47,776 nucleotides of DNA from Kiritimatiellota bacterium (GTDB lineage: Bacteria; Verrucomicrobiota; Lentisphaeria; Oligosphaerales; JAADHN01). A program made the position numbers and the translations under genes. The notes under the pieces are model-generated. The model worked only from the letters and a program-made list of their open reading frames with translations. It had not been told where the DNA came from and did no database searches. Location of the stretch: assembly GCA_013151865.1 (NCBI GenBank), contig JAADHN010000021.1:1-47776 (forward strand). The letters run 5' to 3'. Positions 43,387-47,776 of the stretch are shown one piece after another; position 1 is the stretch's first letter; every line of letters starts with the position of its first letter.

Positions 43387-44508
43387 TCACGAACCGCCCG
43401 CCCCGCCGCAGGCGCCGATTCGTTCCAGCGCGGTCATGACCCTTTCCGGCGCGATCGTCCGAAGACAGCGATAGTCTGCCTCCGGCAGTGGGCAGGTGCG
43501 TCGGAAGCAAGGCGCACAGGGAAACTCTTCCCGCAGTACGATCCAGCGTTCGCCCAGTGGCCCCGTTGCCGTCGGGTCGGTCGAGCCGAAAACCGCCACC
43601 CCCGGCGTCCCCAAGGCAGCCGCCAAGTGCATGGCCCCGCTGTCGTTGGCCGCCACGGCGCGAACTACGCTCAGGACGGCCATGAGTTCCCCGAGACTCG
43701 TCGTTCCAGCCAGGTTCAGTGCTCCGAGACTCCCCGCGATCGCCACATCGCCCAGGGATCGCTCGCGCGCTGTCCCCACCGCGACCACGCGTCCGCCGCG
43801 CCGGGTCCACTCCCGGGCCACCCGGCCGAACGCCTCGGCCGACCATTGTTTCGCCGGACCGTAAGCCGCCCCCGGCGCCAGGGCCAGCCAAGGGACGCCC
43901 GGGACACGCCGGACACCGAACCGGGCCGCGGTCTCGGAGGCGTGCTCCACCTCCAGCTCGGCGGCGATGTCGCCCGGTTCTACGGCGCCGAACGCAGCCG
44001 CGATTTCGAGATAGTGGGACAGTTGGTGGCACCCCCGACACGCACTCTTTCGCCACGGTCGAAGCGCATGCGTCAACAACAACCGCCGACCGTTCCCGGC
44101 GCGGCCGAGGCGTAGAGCCAGACCTGCCCGCCAAAGGTCCCAGGCCGACCCGAACGAATTCGGCAGAACGATCCCGACCCCGGCCCCAAGCCCCCGGAGC
44201 CGCCGCAAATCCTCCCCGCGAAGACGCGGTGGACAAAAAGGCCCCACCACATCCACCCACGGGGCCGCCGCCCAAACCGGGGCCAACGACTCCGGGCATG
44301 CCACAAACAATCCGCACCCCTGCGGGAGAAAACGCCGGAGCTGTTTCACGGCCGGCATGCACATCACCGTATCCCCAAGCCAGTTCGGAGCGCGAATCAG
44401 TAAGCCGTTCCGCCACGGCAGGCGACCGGGATCGAGTGCCGCCGGACCGAAACGGTCACACTCCGGCAGTCTCGGGCGGTAAATTGGAGGTGTGGCGTCG
44501 TGCTGCAT
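43387..44508 (-). CDS. Glycosyltransferase family 9, heptosyltransferase II-like
   Basis: A 373-residue GT9 enzyme. Visible: the N-terminal APNWLGDTVMCMPAVKQLR, LALAPGAAYGPAKQWSAEAFGRVA for the nucleotide-sugar half, and ANDSGAMHLAAALGTPGVAVFGSTDP, all diagnostic of ADP-heptose:LPS heptosyltransferases. The late PCFRRTCPLPEADYRCL segment is also typical of WaaF-like proteins. It should transfer a heptose (or related sugar) to the lipopolysaccharide core at the cytoplasmic face, and implies an outer membrane with LPS. The frame is open to a TTG at 44547; the ATG at 44508 is preferred although no ribosome site is evident. It stands alone; the dispersed element copy 2 lies 81 bp upstream. Confidence 0.88.
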   Translation of the reverse strand: MQHDATPPIYRPRLPECDRFGPAALDPGRLPWRNGLLIRAPNWLGDTVMCMPAVKQLRRFLPQGCGLFVACPESLAPVWAAAPWVDVVGPFCPPRLRGEDLRRLRGLGAGVGIVLPNSFGSAWDLWRAGLALRLGRAGNGRRLLLTHALRPWRKSACRGCHQLSHYLEIAAAFGAVEPGDIAAELEVEHASETAARFGVRRVPGVPWLALAPGAAYGPAKQWSAEAFGRVAREWTRRGGRVVAVGTARERSLGDVAIAGSLGALNLAGTTSLGELMAVLSVVRAVAANDSGAMHLAAALGTPGVAVFGSTDPTATGPLGERWIVLREEFPCAPCFRRTCPLPEADYRCLRTIAPERVMTALERIGACGGAGGS

Positions 44509-44980
44509 GGGACCGTGAAAGGAAACATCGCTTGATCGAAGGGGCAAATCGAGAATGTGCGCCCAAACTCCGTGGGCTTACCCCGGGTAATTCGTGAACT
44601 CCGTCGCGAGAGGACGTAGCTCATACGGATTCAGGTCATTGCATCGAACACCGGACCGGACCGTGTTCAAACACCGCCTTGATCGACAGGCGGCAGCAAT
44701 ATGCTGAAGATGTGTGAGATGCGTCATCGCAGCAGACGGCTCATGCATTATTCAGGGTTGGGTCGATTGAAAAGTCGGACGCCCGCCTCCCGGCGCCGCA
44801 ACCGTAATCGCCGGCAAATCGACTCGGCGGGACGGGGCTCGGAATCGTCCCCGTTCCCCACGCCGACTCACTACAACTACCGTCAGTCCAATAAGTAAGG
44901 CGTCTCGCCCCGGCGGTTCGAGAAACTTCGATTCAGTCGCGCCCGACACGTGAGACGAGCAGGAAAACAGAGCCGCTTTC
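44509..44980. other. Intergenic region holding dispersed repeat copy 2
   Basis: A 472-bp region between the GT9 start and the end of the epimerase gene, both on the minus strand. Positions 44589-44762 are the second copy of the dispersed element. The rest (44763-44980) shows nothing recognisable. Confidence 0.6.
44589..44762. repeat. Dispersed intergenic element, copy 2
   Basis: Partner of 25641-25813, in the same orientation. The conserved hairpin is CCGCCT (44674-44679) / AGGCGG (44688-44693) with an 8-nt loop; compared with copy 1 a U-G pair becomes U-A. The GATG-CGT-CATC hairpin (44718-44728) is identical. A small open frame starting MCEMRHRS is present in both copies, but differences between the copies change several amino acids beyond it, so conserved coding is not supported. 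Confidence 0.8.
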
Positions 44981-46012
44981 CTATTCGGGCCAAAGTCCGT
45001 CTTCGGACGGGCCGTTCCAATACTGGTCCCGGTATTCTCGATAAAAGGCGATCGTCTCGGCCAGTCCCGTCCGGAGCGGCGTGGTCGCTTCCCAGCCGAC
45101 CACTCGCCGAATCTTGCTGACGTCGGCATAATAATCCCCCGGCTCCACTTCCGCGCGTTCACGGGTAAAATCGGTGAATGCGTAGGAGCCGGTCCCGGCA
45201 ACCTCGACGATGAGCGCCGCCAGTTCGCGGAAACTGACCGGCTTTCCCGTGCCCACATTAAACACTTCGCCGTAAGCGTCCGGACACAGGCTCACCTGGA
45301 GCAGGCACTCCACAAGGTCGCGGATATACAAGAAGTCCCGCAAAATGCCGCCATCCCCGAAAACGGGCAGGGGCTCGCCGTCGACCGCTTTGCGAATGAA
45401 CCAGTTGACCACGCCGTACTCGTCGTGCATCATCTGATGCCGTGCCCCGTACGTATTGGTGATGCGAAGGCACGCGCACGGCATCCCATGCACGTCGGCA
45501 TACACCAGCATCATCATTTCCGCGGCCACATTGTTCACCGCGTAAATCCCCTTGGGGTTCTTCGGATGGTCTTCGGTAACCGGCAGTTGCACCGAACTTC
45601 CATACTCGCCCCGAGTCCCGCTGAACACGATGCGCGCCGTCGGATTGTGTTTTCGACAGGCTTCGAGCAAGACCAAAGTCCCCCGGCAGTTGATCTCGAG
45701 ATCCTGCAGCGGATTGCGAATCGAATCCACGTGGTTCACCTGACCGGCCAAGTGAAAGATGTAATCCTGCCGCCGGACGAGGTACTCCATCGAATGCGGG
45801 TTGCAGATGTCCCCGAGATTCACACGCACGGCGTCGCGAATGTCCGCGATATTGAAAAAATTCCCCCCGAGCCGCGGCAGCATGTTGTCCACCAGCGTAA
45901 CCCGGGCGCCCAAGTCCACCAGGCGATGGGCAAGATTGGACCCCACGAAGCCCAGTCCCCCCGTTATCAGGACCCGCTTGCCTTCGAATCTCGAATAGTC
46001 GTACTTTCTCAT
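44981..46012 (-). CDS. NAD-dependent nucleotide-sugar epimerase/dehydratase (extended SDR)
   Basis: A 343-residue extended short-chain dehydrogenase. Residues 15-24 carry the Rossmann motif ITGGLGFVGS; HLAGQV and LEINCRGTLVLLEACR are typical of UDP-glucose 4-epimerase and GDP-mannose dehydratase relatives. SGTRGEYGSS supplies the catalytic Ser/Thr region, and RITNTYGARHQM and FGDGGILRDFLYIRDL define the substrate half. The usual YxxxK pair is odd: Y157 is present, but the lysine position is Asn (YAVNN, residue 161). GAGGAG about 5 nt before the ATG at 46012 decides the start over 46039. It probably makes a sugar nucleotide for surface polysaccharide, consistent with the GT9 gene downstream. 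The exact sugar is unknown. Confidence 0.88.
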   Translation of the reverse strand: MRKYDYSRFEGKRVLITGGLGFVGSNLAHRLVDLGARVTLVDNMLPRLGGNFFNIADIRDAVRVNLGDICNPHSMEYLVRRQDYIFHLAGQVNHVDSIRNPLQDLEINCRGTLVLLEACRKHNPTARIVFSGTRGEYGSSVQLPVTEDHPKNPKGIYAVNNVAAEMMMLVYADVHGMPCACLRITNTYGARHQMMHDEYGVVNWFIRKAVDGEPLPVFGDGGILRDFLYIRDLVECLLQVSLCPDAYGEVFNVGTGKPVSFRELAALIVEVAGTGSYAFTDFTRERAEVEPGDYYADVSKIRRVVGWEATTPLRTGLAETIAFYREYRDQYWNGPSEDGLWPE

Positions 46013-46157
46013 GCAGCTCCTCTGGCGTTGTAAGCTCACACACGGTAAACTACACGCTGTTCGTTGCCGAATGTAGCCCCTTCAGGCAAAAAGCCGGCGT
46101 CCCCCTCCCCAGCACGGCAGTTCCGGACGGGACGCTTCAGCAAAGGCCCGCGCTCAG

Positions 46158-47462
46158 ATGAGCATGACCATCACGGAAAAAATACTGGCTCGTCACGCCG
46201 GCAAACCGGCGGTCGCTCCCGGCGAAACCGTTTGGGTCAACGCCGATATTCTGATGACCCACGACGTGTGCGGCCCCGGAACCATCGGCATTTTCGAACG
46301 TGAATTCGGCCCGGACGGCCGGGTGTTCGACCCGGAAAAAGTCGTACTCACACCGGACCATTACATCTTCACCGCGGACGAAAAATGTCGGCGCAACATC
46401 GATGTCTGCCGTGCGTTCGCCCAAAAACAGCACCTGCCCCATTTTTACGACCCGGGCACTTCTTCCTACTGCGGGGTTTGCCATGTCGCCTTGCCCCAAA
46501 GAGGGCACTGCCGACCGGGCGAAGTCGTATTCGGAACCGACTCCCACACCTGCACGCACGGTGCATTCGGTGCATTCGCCACCGGAATCGGCAACACGGA
46601 CGCGGCGTTTGTGCTGGGTACCGGCCGCCTCCTGCTCCGGGTGCCCGAGAGTCTCCGCTTCGAACTGGACGGCCCCCTACCCCACTATTGCATGGCCAAA
46701 GACTTTATCCTGCGCGTCATCGGCGACATCGGGGTCGCCGGCGCCACTTACTGCGCCATGGAATTCGCCGGCAGCGGTATCGCGGCGCTCGGCATGGAAG
46801 AACGTATGACCATTTGCAACATGGCCATCGAGGCGGGCGGCAAGAACGGCATCATCGCCGCCGACCAAATCACGCTCGATTATGTCCGCCGACGCACGGA
46901 CAAACCGTTCACCACGTTCGAAAGCGACCCCGACGCTCACTACAACGCAGTGCACCGATATTGCGGCGCCGAGATCGAGCCTTGCGTGGCGTTGCCGCAT
47001 TCCCCGGACAATTTCGCCACCGCTCGAGATGCCCGCAAACAACAGATTACCCGTGCCTACATCGGGAGCTGCACCGGCGGCAAGATCACAGATTTCATTG
47101 CCGCGGCCCGAATACTCAAGGGGCGAAAAGTCGCCGTCGAAACGTTCCTGGTGCCGGCCACCGTGGAAGTCGAAACCGCCTTGACAACGGAAACCATCGA
47201 CGGTGTGCCGCTGCTGCGCGTGTTCCGGGAGGCCGGCTGCCTTCCCCCGGCGCCGCCCTCGTGCGCCGCGTGTTTGGGCGGCCCTGTCGATACGTTCGGA
47301 CGCTGCAACGATGCCGAAATCTGCATCAGCACCACCAACCGAAATTTCATTGGCCGGATGGGCTCGAAACAGGCAAAGGTCATCTTGGCGTCGCCCCTGA
47401 CCGTAGCCGCCTCGGCCGTCACGGGGCACATCACGGACCCAAGGGAATTCCTCGGAGCCTGA
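46158..47462 (+). CDS. leuC: 3-isopropylmalate dehydratase large subunit (aconitase superfamily)
   Basis: A 434-residue member of the shorter LeuC/homoaconitase large-subunit type. The three 4Fe-4S cysteines are in GTDSHTCTHGAFGAF, YIGSCTGG and CAACLGG. MEERMTICNMAIEAGGKNGII and the terminal TTNRNFIGRMG are also family hallmarks. With LeuD it isomerises 2- to 3-isopropylmalate in leucine synthesis; homoaconitase or a related hydro-lyase is possible because the subfamily is not decided by these motifs. A second ATG follows two codons later; no strong ribosome site precedes either. The leuD gene begins 40 nt downstream. Confidence 0.93.
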   Translation: MSMTITEKILARHAGKPAVAPGETVWVNADILMTHDVCGPGTIGIFEREFGPDGRVFDPEKVVLTPDHYIFTADEKCRRNIDVCRAFAQKQHLPHFYDPGTSSYCGVCHVALPQRGHCRPGEVVFGTDSHTCTHGAFGAFATGIGNTDAAFVLGTGRLLLRVPESLRFELDGPLPHYCMAKDFILRVIGDIGVAGATYCAMEFAGSGIAALGMEERMTICNMAIEAGGKNGIIAADQITLDYVRRRTDKPFTTFESDPDAHYNAVHRYCGAEIEPCVALPHSPDNFATARDARKQQITRAYIGSCTGGKITDFIAAARILKGRKVAVETFLVPATVEVETALTTETIDGVPLLRVFREAGCLPPAPPSCAACLGGPVDTFGRCNDAEICISTTNRNFIGRMGSKQAKVILASPLTVAASAVTGHITDPREFLGA

Positions 47463-47502
47463 CCGCACCCCCCGGTCATGCTCATGTCTAAGGACGCGTA
47501 CC

Positions 47503-47776
47503 ATGTCAGAACGGATTCGCGGCGCCGTCTTTGTCGTCGGCGACAATATCGACACCGATCAGATCATCCCGGCCCAATACCTGAATCTCGTGCCGACCAT
47601 ACCCGAGGAATACGAGAAACTCGGCACCTATGCTCTCGCCGGCCTGCCCGAGGGCGTACCGCGGTTCGTGCCCGACGGCGAATCGAAAACACCCTACACC
47701 ATCGTGGTTGCCGGCCGAAACTTCGGCTGCGGCTCAAGCCGCGAACATGCTCCTGTGGCCCTGGGCGCCGCAGGAG
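47503..47776 (+). CDS. leuD: 3-isopropylmalate dehydratase small subunit, truncated by window edge
   Basis: The first 91 residues of a LeuD-type small subunit. DNIDTDQIIPAQYL and the substrate-binding loop VAGRNFGCGSSREHAPVAL are diagnostic. AGGA at 47491-47494 lies 8 nt before the ATG. It lies 40 nt after leuC and would form the heterodimeric enzyme with it. The family is about 160-200 residues, so roughly half is missing at the end of the window. Confidence 0.93.
   Translation, partial: MSERIRGAVFVVGDNIDTDQIIPAQYLNLVPTIPEEYEKLGTYALAGLPEGVPRFVPDGESKTPYTIVVAGRNFGCGSSREHAPVALGAAG

Noticed and set aside
42185-44416. 743-codon open frame on the minus strand
   Set aside because: It runs antisense through the fucosidase-like gene and out of frame through the GT9 gene, both of which have strong motifs. 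Its part in 42992-43386 showed no domain I could name.

Overview
The window is GC-rich bacterial DNA from an organism with an outer membrane. The supporting genes are a heptosyltransferase-type GT9 enzyme, a predicted outer-membrane barrel and type II secretion pseudopilins. Very large secreted multidomain proteins, sulfatase and fucosidase genes, a secreted methyltransferase/beta-propeller fusion, a DUF6941-type protein and pseudopilins of the xFTLIE type together suggest the PVC superphylum or a neighbouring phylum (Lentisphaerota, Kiritimatiellota, Planctomycetota, Hydrogenedentota). This placement is inference; no rRNA gene is present. Weak or absent Shine-Dalgarno sequences before several genes fit it.

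Layout. 2-6805: the 3' part of a giant surface protein (SdrD-like, InlB-like, FGE-like and calcium-loop repeats) followed by a predicted outer-membrane barrel. 6854-9651: a DUF6941-like gene, then a GspF-type platform protein and two pseudopilins. 9712-12830 (minus): a tight unit of nikR, a CocE/NonD hydrolase and a PLP-dependent threonine/serine dehydratase. 13196-22667 (plus): a 1635-residue secreted carbohydrate-acting protein, a sulfatase, an alpha/beta esterase and a DUF123-endonuclease III fusion. 22830-25447 (minus): a TPR gene overlapping mutL. 25902-27197 (minus): an unrecognised gene. 27856-29582 (plus): ATP sulfurylase/APS kinase, broken by a 5-bp tandem duplication. 29811-33671: a secreted methyltransferase/PQQ-like propeller protein. 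34019-39744: an export cluster of a zinc-ribbon/TRASH-like protein, an HlyD adaptor and two ABC exporter half-transporters forming an asymmetric pair. 39878-42991: an orphan DppB-type permease and a fucosidase-like glycosidase. 43387-44508 and 44981-46012 (minus): a GT9 glycosyltransferase and a nucleotide-sugar epimerase/dehydratase. 46158-47776: leuC and the 5' part of leuD.

How the genes fit together. Much of the window concerns polysaccharide: secreted glycosidase-like proteins, sulfatase and esterase would strip decorated glycans, while GT9 and the epimerase would build surface glycans. Sulfur assimilation (sat-cysC) and leucine synthesis are ordinary metabolism. No tRNA, rRNA, IS element, phage gene or CRISPR array was recognised.

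The most unusual signals are: a 173-bp dispersed intergenic element in two copies (25641-25813 and 44589-44762) with a conserved hairpin; the export cluster headed by an unfamiliar Cys-rich protein; a methyltransferase fold behind a signal peptide; and a palindrome plus 17-bp direct repeats just before the sulfate-activation gene.
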